Positions 1 to 5,883 of a DNA stretch of 15,581 bases are shown piece by piece. The stretch's first letter is position 1, and every line of letters starts with the position of its first letter. The position numbers were made by a program, and so were the translations under genes. The notes beneath the pieces were generated by a model. It made no database searches, was not told the DNA's origin, and saw only the letters and a list, made by a program, of their open reading frames with translations. Source of the stretch: DASQPE01 sp964519805 (GTDB taxonomy: Bacteria; Gemmatimonadota; Gemmatimonadetes; Gemmatimonadales; GWC2-71-9); assembly GCA_964519805.1 (NCBI GenBank), contig CAZFKN010000077.1:1-15581 (forward strand). The letters run 5' to 3'.

Positions 1-2
1 CG

Positions 3-722
3 CAGCTCCCGCCAGACGTCCCGGCGGACGCCGTCATCGTTACCCGGAATCTTCAACGCGACTACGACATGGGCGGCGAGGTTGTCCACGCGCTCCAGGG
101 CGTGGACCTCACGATCCGGAAGAACGAGTTCGTCGCCATCATGGGTCCCTCCGGATCGGGCAAGTCCACCTTGATGAACCTGATCGGGTGCCTCGACAGT
201 CCAACGGCCGGGGAGTACTGGCTCAACGGCTACCGGGTCTCGGAGCTGGCGGACGACGAGCTCGCGCGGATCAGGAACCGCGAAATCGGCTTCGTCTTTC
301 AGACCTTCAATCTGCTGCCACGGGCCACCGCGCTGCACAACGTCGAGCTGCCGCTCGTCTACGCGGGAATCGGCAGCAAGGAGCGGCGGGCGCTGGCAGC
401 CGATGCCTTGAGCCGGGTGGGGCTGGCCGACCGGGTGCAGCACCGGCCCAATGAGTTGTCGGGCGGGCAGCGGCAGCGCGTCGCGATCGCCCGGGCGCTG
501 GTCAACCGGCCCAGCATCTTGCTCGCGGACGAGCCCACCGGGAACCTCGACTCGACCACGGGCCAGGAGATCATGGGTCTTTTCAGGATCCTCCATGACG
601 AGGGCCAGACGATCGTGCTGGTGACCCACGAGGCGGACATCGCGGCACACGCCGATCGCCAAGTCCATCTGAAGGACGGTCGGGTCGAGCGGGATTTCGC
701 GACGCCCAGGACGCCGGCCTGA
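3..722 (+). CDS. ABC transporter ATP-binding protein, MacB/LolD type (5' partial)
   Basis: This is the ATPase subunit of an ABC transporter of the MacB/LolD/FtsE-like group, which powers export or lipoprotein release through a separate FtsX-like permease in the inner membrane. The Walker A motif GPSGSGKST lies at about 144-170, a Q-loop (FVFQTFNLLP) near 290-320, the signature LSGGQRQ at about 456-476, Walker B ILLADEP with its catalytic Glu near 516-536, and the H-loop TH near 625. The opening 'ALQGVDL...GEFVAIMGPSGSGKSTLMNLIGCLD' style is typical of the family. The frame is open to the left edge, and conserved residues (VTRNLQRDY) lie upstream of the ATG at 69. That ATG is therefore not the true start and the gene begins outside the window. 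The partner permease is not visible and is probably upstream. Confidence 0.93.
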   Translation, partial: QLPPDVPADAVIVTRNLQRDYDMGGEVVHALQGVDLTIRKNEFVAIMGPSGSGKSTLMNLIGCLDSPTAGEYWLNGYRVSELADDELARIRNREIGFVFQTFNLLPRATALHNVELPLVYAGIGSKERRALAADALSRVGLADRVQHRPNELSGGQRQRVAIARALVNRPSILLADEPTGNLDSTTGQEIMGLFRILHDEGQTIVLVTHEADIAAHADRQVHLKDGRVERDFATPRTPA

Positions 723-801
723 CACTCCCCGGCCTTCATTGGAACCGATAGTCCCCCCACAGCGTTGAGTTGTCGCACCGCTCCGGTCCTGGAGTCAGCT
801 C

Positions 802-1533
802 GTGACCTCAACAACCTTGCCGCCACCGGCGGAGAACGCCGAGTCCCCGGGGGACCCTGCCCCGGTGAAACGCCATCACGGACTGGTCCGGGTCGCCCAT
901 TGGCTGAACGCGATCGTCCTCCTCGGCATGATCGCCAGCGGCCTCCAGATCTATCAGGCGTTCCCCCACTTCGGGGAAAAAGGGCACGTCTACCCGGTTC
1001 CCAATCCGTTCGACTCCGGCCATTTCCCCTCGGGGTTCCCCGAGTGGGCGCGGCTCGGCGGTTGGCTCGCGGGCGGGCTCCAATGGCATTTCGCCCTCGC
1101 CTGGCCGTTCGTGATCACCGGGCTCGTGTATCTCGCGTTTCTGGTCGGCTCCGGCGAATGGAGGGCCCTGCTCTTCAGGCCGAGGGACGTAAAGCCGGCG
1201 ATCGCGATGCAGCTCTACTACCTGCGCCTCAGGAAGGATCACCCACCGCAGGGCAAGCATAACGCCCTCCAGAAGGCCGCGTACACGTTCATCGTGCTGC
1301 TCGGCGCGCTATCGGCGCTCACCGGGTTCGCGATCTACAAACCGATTCAGCTCGGTTGGTTGACGCGCCTGTTCGGGGGGTACGAGCTGGCCCGTTACTG
1401 GCACTTTCTGGCTGTCTGGGTCTTCATCGGCTTCACCCTGCTCCATATAGCGCTGGTCTTTCTGGTGGATCCGGCCTCCCTCCGCGCGATGATCACGGGG
1501 TGGTACCGCGGGAGATTCCCGAGTCATGACTGA
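802..1533 (+). CDS. Membrane cytochrome b (bacterial cytochrome b561 / Ni-hydrogenase b-type family)
   Basis: This 243-residue integral membrane protein resembles di-heme cytochrome b subunits that pass electrons between the quinone pool and a periplasmic oxidoreductase. Four hydrophobic segments lie at about residues 34-53, 96-115, 160-178 and 200-220. Histidines at the helix positions expected for heme ligation are H33 (in VRVAHWLNA), H96, H201 and H215. The start is GTG at 802, preceded by GGAG at 791-794 with a 7-nt spacing. Its last 8 nt overlap the start of the molybdopterin oxidoreductase at 1526, so the two are almost certainly co-translated and form one electron-transfer complex. The pairing recalls MsrP/MsrQ, but this subunit looks like the b561/Ni-hydrogenase cytochrome family rather than the MsrQ (YedZ) family. 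The exact substrate pathway is unknown. Confidence 0.88.
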   Translation: MTSTTLPPPAENAESPGDPAPVKRHHGLVRVAHWLNAIVLLGMIASGLQIYQAFPHFGEKGHVYPVPNPFDSGHFPSGFPEWARLGGWLAGGLQWHFALAWPFVITGLVYLAFLVGSGEWRALLFRPRDVKPAIAMQLYYLRLRKDHPPQGKHNALQKAAYTFIVLLGALSALTGFAIYKPIQLGWLTRLFGGYELARYWHFLAVWVFIGFTLLHIALVFLVDPASLRAMITGWYRGRFPSHD

Positions 1534-2242
1534 CCGCCGACTCGACCGCCGCGACTTCTTTCGGCTGGGGCTCGTAGCGGGGCCCGCGTCGCTGGTAGCG
1601 GCCTGCGGATGGGACGGCGGCCAGCTGATCCAACCGCAGCTCAGCGCCATTTCCCGGATCAACGACTGGATCGGCGAGAACGTTCTGCTCTCGTCGTCCC
1701 GGCTCGCGCCGACCTACCCGACGTCGTCGCGAAGCGGGACCATGCCGTCGTACTTCATCAGTGATGCGACACCGCTGGCCCCCGATCCTGCTCGCTGGTC
1801 GCTCGAGGTCGGCGGGCTCGTGCGGAAGCCGACCAACTTCACTCGCCCCATGCTCGAAGCGCTCCCGTCGCTGAGCTATACGGTCAAGCACCACTGTGTC
1901 GAGGGGTGGACCGCGGTCGCCAGCTGGGTGGGCGTCCCTGTCTCTACTGTCGCAGCGATGGTCGAGCCGCTGCCCGCGGCGCAGTATATCCGATTCGATT
2001 CGTTCGACGAGAACTACTACAACGGCTGGGACCTCAAGAGTGCCATGCACCCGCAGACGATCCTGGCCTATGCGTACAACGATCAGCCGCTCCGGCCGGA
2101 TCACGGCGCACCGCTCAGGGTCTACTCCCCGATCAAGCTCGGCTACAAGCTGACCAAGTATCTGGCCCGGATGACGTTCACGGCCGATCGGCCCGGAGGC
2201 TACTGGGAGGACCAGGGATACCCCTGGCTGGGCGGACTGTAA
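1526..2242 (+). CDS. Tat-exported molybdopterin-dependent oxidoreductase (sulfite oxidase/MsrP fold)
   Basis: This 238-residue protein belongs to the sulfite-oxidase-type molybdopterin family. The N-terminus carries a twin-arginine signal (R8 R9 D F F R L G). The hydrophobic stretch is followed by LVAAC, with Cys27 in a plausible lipobox, so the mature protein may be a Tat-exported lipoprotein facing the periplasm. The molybdenum-coordinating cysteine is most likely Cys124 in HHCVEGW, the hallmark context of this fold. A conserved C-terminal block (NDQPLRPDHGAPLRVY, about residues 185-200) also fits. The gene starts inside the end of the cytochrome b gene, implying electron exchange with that subunit. 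The substrate cannot be read from sequence: sulfite, methionine sulfoxide and other oxo-compounds are all possible. Confidence 0.9.
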   Translation: MTDRRLDRRDFFRLGLVAGPASLVAACGWDGGQLIQPQLSAISRINDWIGENVLLSSSRLAPTYPTSSRSGTMPSYFISDATPLAPDPARWSLEVGGLVRKPTNFTRPMLEALPSLSYTVKHHCVEGWTAVASWVGVPVSTVAAMVEPLPAAQYIRFDSFDENYYNGWDLKSAMHPQTILAYAYNDQPLRPDHGAPLRVYSPIKLGYKLTKYLARMTFTADRPGGYWEDQGYPWLGGL

Positions 2243-2288
2243 GTTGTTGCGAGCGTCGGAGCACCGGCGCGTGCGTGAGCGCGAACGT

Positions 2289-3041
2289 CTACGGATGACC
2301 GGCGCGGATCGTGATCGGCCAGCGGATCGTACACGGGGTCTCCGGTGAGTTCCATGCAGCCCCAAGCTCCTCCTCCACCGTGGTCACCGGATCGCGGCCG
2401 AGCACCTTGGCGTACCGCGCCGTCGAGGACCAGCTCCGGAGATAGCCGGCCAGCTGCGAAAGCGTCCACGCCGCCTCCAGCATGAGCGACGGTGTCGAGA
2501 TCTCCCGGAACGGAAACGCGATCGTCCGGTATTCGCTGAGCACGAGATCCCGTTCCGGAGGCCAATACTCCTCAACAGTGCCGCGGTTATAGCCGTGCAC
2601 GATCCGATCGAGTGCAGGGTCCTCCAGCCTCGGATCACCGTAGCACCACACGGCAAGCAAGCCGTCGGGCGCTAACACGCGCCTTGCCTCGCGGAAGAAC
2701 TTCGGCAGGTCGAACCAATGAAGCGCCTGGGCGACCGTCACGAGGTCCGCCCAGGCGGCCGGAAGCCCGCTCGCCTCGGCCGGTGCGACCCGATACTCGA
2801 CGCGAGGGTGCGGTGCAGCTTGGGCGACTTGCGCCGCGCTCGCGTCGGTGCCGACAACCCGGGTGAACACTGCCGCCAGCCCGCCTGCTGCCTGGCCGCT
2901 CCCGGTGCCCACATCCCAGACGCGGTCCCGTCGCGGGGCCGTCTGCGCCAGCCACTCGAACAGCCGGGGCGGATAGGTGGGACGGAACGCCGAGTAAGAC
3001 GCCGCCTGACCGGAGAAGTGGTCCTTGAATCCAGTGCTCAA
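2289..3041 (-). CDS. Class I SAM-dependent methyltransferase
   Basis: This 250-residue Rossmann-fold methyltransferase has a typical N-terminus (FKDHFSGQAASYSAFRPTYP). SAM-binding motif I is VWDVGTGSGQ at about residues 41-50, the acidic motif II is VVGTDAS at 62-68, and the motif IV region is DLVTVAQALHWFD near 99-111. The family includes many small-molecule methyltransferases of unknown substrate, some resembling trans-aconitate methyltransferase. I chose the TTG at 3041 because it opens directly onto the conserved N-terminus. It has GAGGAG (mRNA sense) at 3057-3052, 10 nt upstream, inside the end of the preceding CPXCG gene. In-frame codons further upstream lie within that gene and look like read-through. 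The 7-nt intergenic distance implies co-transcription with the CPXCG gene. Confidence 0.85.
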   Translation of the reverse strand: MSTGFKDHFSGQAASYSAFRPTYPPRLFEWLAQTAPRRDRVWDVGTGSGQAAGGLAAVFTRVVGTDASAAQVAQAAPHPRVEYRVAPAEASGLPAAWADLVTVAQALHWFDLPKFFREARRVLAPDGLLAVWCYGDPRLEDPALDRIVHGYNRGTVEEYWPPERDLVLSEYRTIAFPFREISTPSLMLEAAWTLSQLAGYLRSWSSTARYAKVLGRDPVTTVEEELGAAWNSPETPCTIRWPITIRAGHP

Positions 3042-3048
3042 GCGGGAG

Positions 3049-3297
3049 TCACTCCTCGTCCTCCGCGTCGAGGCTGACGGACGCCGTGCCATCGGGTCGA
3101 TACTCGACTAGAACACGCCACGGGCGGCAACAGACCTGACAGTCCTCAACATACTCCTGGGCCGCGCCGCTCCCGGGATCAAGACCGATCTCGTTGCTCT
3201 CCCCGCAGTACGGACAGACGACATCCGCCGTCGTGTCGGCGGTGCCGTCGCCCAGAGGGAAGGCGTCGTCGAGCGGGTCATCAGGCGATGCGATCAT
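3049..3297 (-). CDS. Cysteine-rich CPXCG-domain small protein
   Basis: This protein of about 82 residues has two CxxC knuckles: C28-P-Y-C31 and C53-Q-V-C56, the latter followed by a further Cys57. The intervening GLDPGSG...QEYVEDCQVCCRPW block is characteristic of the CPXCG family. The cysteines probably bind zinc; the role of the family is not established. The N-terminal part is acidic (DDPLDDAFPLGDG), as is the C-terminal tail (DAEDEE). The start is uncertain: ATG at 3297 gives the most family-like length, while ATG at 3318 has a closer GGAG and would add seven residues. It is the first gene of a two-gene minus-strand unit with the methyltransferase and is divergent from the FabH-like gene. 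Confidence 0.8.
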   Translation of the reverse strand: MIASPDDPLDDAFPLGDGTADTTADVVCPYCGESNEIGLDPGSGAAQEYVEDCQVCCRPWRVLVEYRPDGTASVSLDAEDEE

Positions 3298-3331
3298 TCT
3301 CAATGCCTTGCGGAACATGAATCTCCGGGTG

Positions 3332-3341
3332 AAGATACCCT
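3332..3341. promoter_or_regulatory. Candidate overlapping divergent -10 elements between the CPXCG and FabH-like genes
   Basis: In the 79-nt divergent region, the minus strand reads TATCTT at 3337-3332 and the plus strand reads TACCCT at 3336-3341. Both match the TANNNT -10 form and they overlap. No convincing -35 box is visible on either strand at 17-19 nt. The position suits transcription of both genes but the call rests on short matches only. Confidence 0.3.
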
Positions 3342-3376
3342 CCCCGTCGCCCCCTGACGCTGCCCCAGGACCTCCC

Positions 3377-4372
3377 ATGTTTCGCGCCTGTTTCCTCGGC
3401 ACCGGTTTCGCCGTCCCCGACCACCTCGTCACCAACGACGATCTCGCGCGGGTGATGGACACGACCGACGAATGGATCCGGACCCGCACGGGCATCGAGG
3501 AGCGTCGCTGGGTCCGCGAGGGCGAGACCGGCGTCGACCTCGCGAGCCGGGCCGCCGCCGCCGCGCTCGAGATGGCAGGGCTCAAGCCCGATGCCCTCGA
3601 CGCCATCGTCTACGCCACGTCGACCCCCGATCACTTCGCCCCCGGCAACGGTGTGTATCTACAGCACCGGCTCGGTCTCGGCCCGATCCCGGCGCTCGAT
3701 GTGCGAGCCCAGTGCAGCGGGTTCGTCTACGCGCTCTCGGTCGCGGATGCCTGGATTCGCACGGGCGAGCGCCGTCACGTGCTGGTCGTCGGCGCGGAAA
3801 TTCAATCCACGGGCATGGACGTGACGACGCGGGGGAGAAACACCGCGGTGATCTTCGCAGACGGCGCCGGCGCGGTGGTCCTTGGCGCCCGCGACGAGCC
3901 GGACCGCGGCATCCTGGCCTTCGATCTGCACTCCGACGGGGCGCTTGCCGATAAGCTGTGGGTGGACGTGCCGGGCTCGATGTATCACCCGCGGATTACC
4001 GCCGAGCACCTCGAGGCAGGACGCCAGTTCCTGGACATGGACGGCAAGGAAGTCTTCCGGCACGCAGTGGTGCGGATGCCCGAATCGGTGCGGGCCGTAC
4101 TCGGGAAGATCGGCGCGCGAGTGGAGGACGTGGCGCTCCTGCTTCCGCACCAGGCGAATCTGCGGATCTCCGAAATGGTCCAGCGGGATCTTCGGCTGCG
4201 CGACGACCAGGTCCACAACAACATCCAACGATACGGAAACACAACGGCCGCCACGATTCCGATCGCTCTGGACGAATGCGTTCGCGCGGGCAGGCTGGCG
4301 CGCGGCGATCTGCTCGTGATGACCGCCTTCGGGTCCGGGTTTATGTGGGGGAGTGTGGCGGTGCGGTGGTGA
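3377..4372 (+). CDS. fabH: 3-oxoacyl-ACP synthase III (KAS III, FabH-like)
   Basis: This 331-residue thiolase-fold condensing enzyme is of the beta-ketoacyl-ACP synthase III type, which condenses an acyl-CoA with malonyl-ACP to start type II fatty acid synthesis in the cytoplasm. The full catalytic triad is visible: Cys113 in RAQCSGFVYAL, His258 in LPHQAN and Asn288 in YGNTTAAT. The N-terminal TNDDLARVMDTTDEWIRTRTGIEER block and the terminal FGSGFMWGSVAVRW block are classic. The start ATG at 3377 has AGGA at 3367-3370, 6 nt upstream; in-frame codons further upstream run through the divergent promoter region and are not conserved. No plsX, fabD or acpP neighbours are present, so this could be a second or specialised copy. 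Its 3' end overlaps the convergent zinc-ribbon gene by 32 nt. Confidence 0.93.
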   Translation: MFRACFLGTGFAVPDHLVTNDDLARVMDTTDEWIRTRTGIEERRWVREGETGVDLASRAAAAALEMAGLKPDALDAIVYATSTPDHFAPGNGVYLQHRLGLGPIPALDVRAQCSGFVYALSVADAWIRTGERRHVLVVGAEIQSTGMDVTTRGRNTAVIFADGAGAVVLGARDEPDRGILAFDLHSDGALADKLWVDVPGSMYHPRITAEHLEAGRQFLDMDGKEVFRHAVVRMPESVRAVLGKIGARVEDVALLLPHQANLRISEMVQRDLRLRDDQVHNNIQRYGNTTAATIPIALDECVRAGRLARGDLLVMTAFGSGFMWGSVAVRW

Positions 4373-4733
4373 GGTACAGCTCCCGCTGGCAGGCCGAGCA
4401 GTAGACTGACTTGGGAAGGTGGAAGCGACCGAGCAACGTGAGTCGCTGCCGGGTCCCGCAATAGGGACACACGCCGGTCCCGCCGCGAAACGTCTCCGCC
4501 TGGCCGAGCCGGCGCACGCCGAGGACGACTCCCAACACGAGCGCTGTGGGCACCAGAACGAAATGCACGATCGGGATGAGCACGGCGACGGTGGCCGCAA
4601 CAATCCCCGTGCCGAACGCGAGGCCAGCCCGCTTTAGCCGCTCCGCGGGCGCGTGAACGCCGATTTCAATCGTGGCGGTTCGGGGGTCTGCCCCGGGGCC
4701 GGAAAGCGGCACTTCGAGGACGCGGGTCTGCAT
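4341..4733 (-). CDS. Zinc-ribbon membrane protein, hypothetical
   Basis: This is a 130-residue protein with no function I recognise. Residues 36-75 form one long or two closely spaced membrane segments (about AFGTGIVAATVAVLIPIVHF and VLVPTALVLGVVLGV). These are followed by a C-terminal zinc ribbon with C89-P-Y-C92 and C112-S-A-C115. The N-terminal 30 residues are soluble and beta-like. A likely topology is membrane-anchored with the zinc ribbon on the cytoplasmic side, but this is not proven. A TATAAT -10 box lies 5 nt before the ATG and there is no Shine-Dalgarno sequence, suggesting a leaderless message. The last 32 nt overlap the 3' end of the FabH-like gene in convergent orientation. Confidence 0.72.
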   Translation of the reverse strand: MQTRVLEVPLSGPGADPRTATIEIGVHAPAERLKRAGLAFGTGIVAATVAVLIPIVHFVLVPTALVLGVVLGVRRLGQAETFRGGTGVCPYCGTRQRLTLLGRFHLPKSVYCSACQRELYLTTAPPHSPT

Positions 4734-4738
4734 GGCGA

Positions 4739-4768
4739 ATTATATGGGTGCCAATACAACCGCGCCAA
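4739..4768 (-). promoter_or_regulatory. Promoter of the zinc-ribbon membrane gene, probably leaderless
   Basis: On the minus strand a perfect TATAAT lies at 4744-4739, an 18-nt spacer upstream, and TTGGCG (4 of 6 to TTGACA) at 4768-4763. The -10 box ends 5 nt before the ATG at 4733. Transcription would therefore begin at or next to the start codon and leave no room for a ribosome binding site. Confidence 0.6.
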
Positions 4769-4772
4769 TCGT

Positions 4773-5219
4773 TCAGCCGCCCTCACTCCCGAGCGGGTAC
4801 TTCCGGGCGTAGTACTCCCGGTCCCGGGTCGCGCGGGCACGGTAGAGCTGCTCCTCTTCGTCGTCCGCGTCGTGCACGAAGAGATGCAAGGCGCCCGGCC
4901 ACAGGGTGGCCTGGAGGGACCAGTTGCAGGAGGGCGCCCGGAGGACCCATTGGAGGGCTCCACCCCCGGCGTCCGTGCGGTGGATGTCGCTGGTCCGCTC
5001 CAGGGCCACCGTGGGGGGGATCCCCGCCACGGCGGCCGCCCGGGGATCCAACTCGAGCTCGGCGTTGGTCCAGGAGCGGAACGTGACTGTCCCCCGTACC
5101 GGGGTCTCGCCCTCCGGCAGCTCCAACTCGGCTTGCCACTCGCCGAGGACATCCCATGCGTGATCCATGGGACCGATATTGGGGACCACGACCGTCGGAT
5201 GCTTACGGTGCCTAGGCAT
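4773..5219 (-). CDS. Hypothetical protein, 148 aa
   Basis: I do not recognise this protein. It is 148 residues, soluble, with no signal peptide or membrane segment. It has a beta-rich centre (WQAELELPEGETPVRGTVTFRSW and similar), a cluster of tryptophans, an acidic DADDEEE stretch near residue 120, and a basic, Tyr-rich C-terminal part (RDREYYARKYPLG). The ATG at 5219 is chosen because GGAGG at 5231-5227 sits 7 nt upstream, an excellent Shine-Dalgarno sequence; a longer reading from 5252 lacks one. The gene lies 39 nt upstream of the zinc-ribbon gene, which appears to have its own promoter in that gap. Confidence 0.65.
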   Translation of the reverse strand: MPRHRKHPTVVVPNIGPMDHAWDVLGEWQAELELPEGETPVRGTVTFRSWTNAELELDPRAAAVAGIPPTVALERTSDIHRTDAGGGALQWVLRAPSCNWSLQATLWPGALHLFVHDADDEEEQLYRARATRDREYYARKYPLGSEGG

Positions 5220-5259
5220 CTGTATGCCTCCGCCGAGCCGACTGAATCTCAAGGGGCTG

Positions 5260-5278
5260 GCGTTCCGTAGTGGAACGC
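5260..5278. promoter_or_regulatory. Short perfect inverted repeat in a divergent intergenic region
   Basis: GCGTTCC (5260-5266) and GGAACGC (5272-5278) form a perfect 7-bp dyad around GTAGT. It lies between the divergent genes starting at 5219 and 5311, where an operator controlling both would be expected. No T-run follows, so it is not an obvious terminator. A protein-binding role is inference. Confidence 0.35.
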
Positions 5279-5310
5279 GACGACTCTAACCCTTTCGCAG
5301 GCACGGATAC

Positions 5311-5601
5311 ATGTACTCGACACTCGCCTTGCTGCTGACGGCCGCTGCCGGTGTCGGCGGCTATCTCCTGGCCCGGAACTTCGTTCGCCGGCGCTTGCGG
5401 TTCGTTGATGCCATTCAATCGCCCTGGGCCCCGTGGATCGCCGGCGCTGCCGGTGCGGTCCTCTTTTCACCCCTCACGCTACTACCCTGGCTCGGGATGG
5501 TCACCGCCGGGGTGTTTGGCCTGGGAATCGGAGTCGGGACCGCCAGTGCGGCCCGGGCCATCCGTCGCGGCGACCTCGTCTCCCGCCGCCTGATCCCCTG
5601 A
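5311..5601 (+). CDS. Small hydrophobic membrane protein, hypothetical
   Basis: This 96-residue protein has no recognised family. Three hydrophobic segments are visible: about residues 4-20 (LALLLTAAAGVGGYLLA), 39-58 (around APWIAGAAGAVLFSPLTLLP) and 60-82, which is glycine-rich (GMVTAGVFGLGIGVGTA). A basic stretch at about residues 22-30 (NFVRRRLRF) between the first two would be cytoplasmic by the positive-inside rule, as would the basic C-terminus. The ATG at 5311 follows GCAGGCACGGATAC, a weak ribosome site. The gene ends 30 nt before the YggX-like gene on the same strand and could be co-transcribed with it. Confidence 0.6.
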   Translation: MYSTLALLLTAAAGVGGYLLARNFVRRRLRFVDAIQSPWAPWIAGAAGAVLFSPLTLLPWLGMVTAGVFGLGIGVGTASAARAIRRGDLVSRRLIP

Positions 5602-5631
5602 TCGTGAGAGGGCGGCTATCTTACTCCCCCC

Positions 5632-5874
5632 ATGCAAACAACGATCCACTGTACGCGGTGCGGGCAGGACCGGCCGCCGATGGCCTTCAGACCTTTCCCC
5701 AACGAGCTGGGCCAACGCGTCTTCGAGCAGATTTGCGGCGCCTGTTGGGGGGAATGGCTCCGCACCCAGCAACAGCTCATCAACCACTACGGACTGAATC
5801 TTCGGGACGCGCAAGCGAAAGAATTTCTCTTCAAGAACATGGATCAGTTTCTGTTCGGCACGAAGACGCCCTAG
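5632..5874 (+). CDS. YggX-like Fe(2+)-trafficking protein with an added zinc knuckle
   Basis: This 80-residue cytoplasmic protein matches the YggX family (oxidative damage protection, implicated in iron handling and Fe-S cluster protection). The conserved core is present: Cys7 in the IHC context, PFPNELGQRVFEQI, a W..W..Q...LIN block (WGEWLRTQQQLINHYGLNLRDA) and a FLFG near the C-terminus. Unlike the Escherichia coli protein, it has two CxxC pairs, C7-T-R-C10 and C35-G-A-C38, which could bind zinc or iron. The C-terminal tail beyond FLFG is shorter than in enterobacterial YggX. A TATCTT box lies 9 nt upstream of the ATG and no Shine-Dalgarno sequence is evident. It ends 9 nt from the convergent DUF3187 gene. 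Confidence 0.78.
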   Translation: MQTTIHCTRCGQDRPPMAFRPFPNELGQRVFEQICGACWGEWLRTQQQLINHYGLNLRDAQAKEFLFKNMDQFLFGTKTP

Positions 5875-5883
5875 CCTTCGCCC

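Noticed and set aside
2243..2288. A terminator between the convergent molybdopterin enzyme and methyltransferase genes
   Set aside because: The 46-nt space is GC-rich but I could not see a clean stem followed by a T-run on either strand.
1493..2365. A 290-codon minus-strand frame opposite the molybdopterin enzyme
   Set aside because: The plus-strand gene has the Tat signal and HHCVEGW motif; the opposite frame is Arg-rich with no domain.
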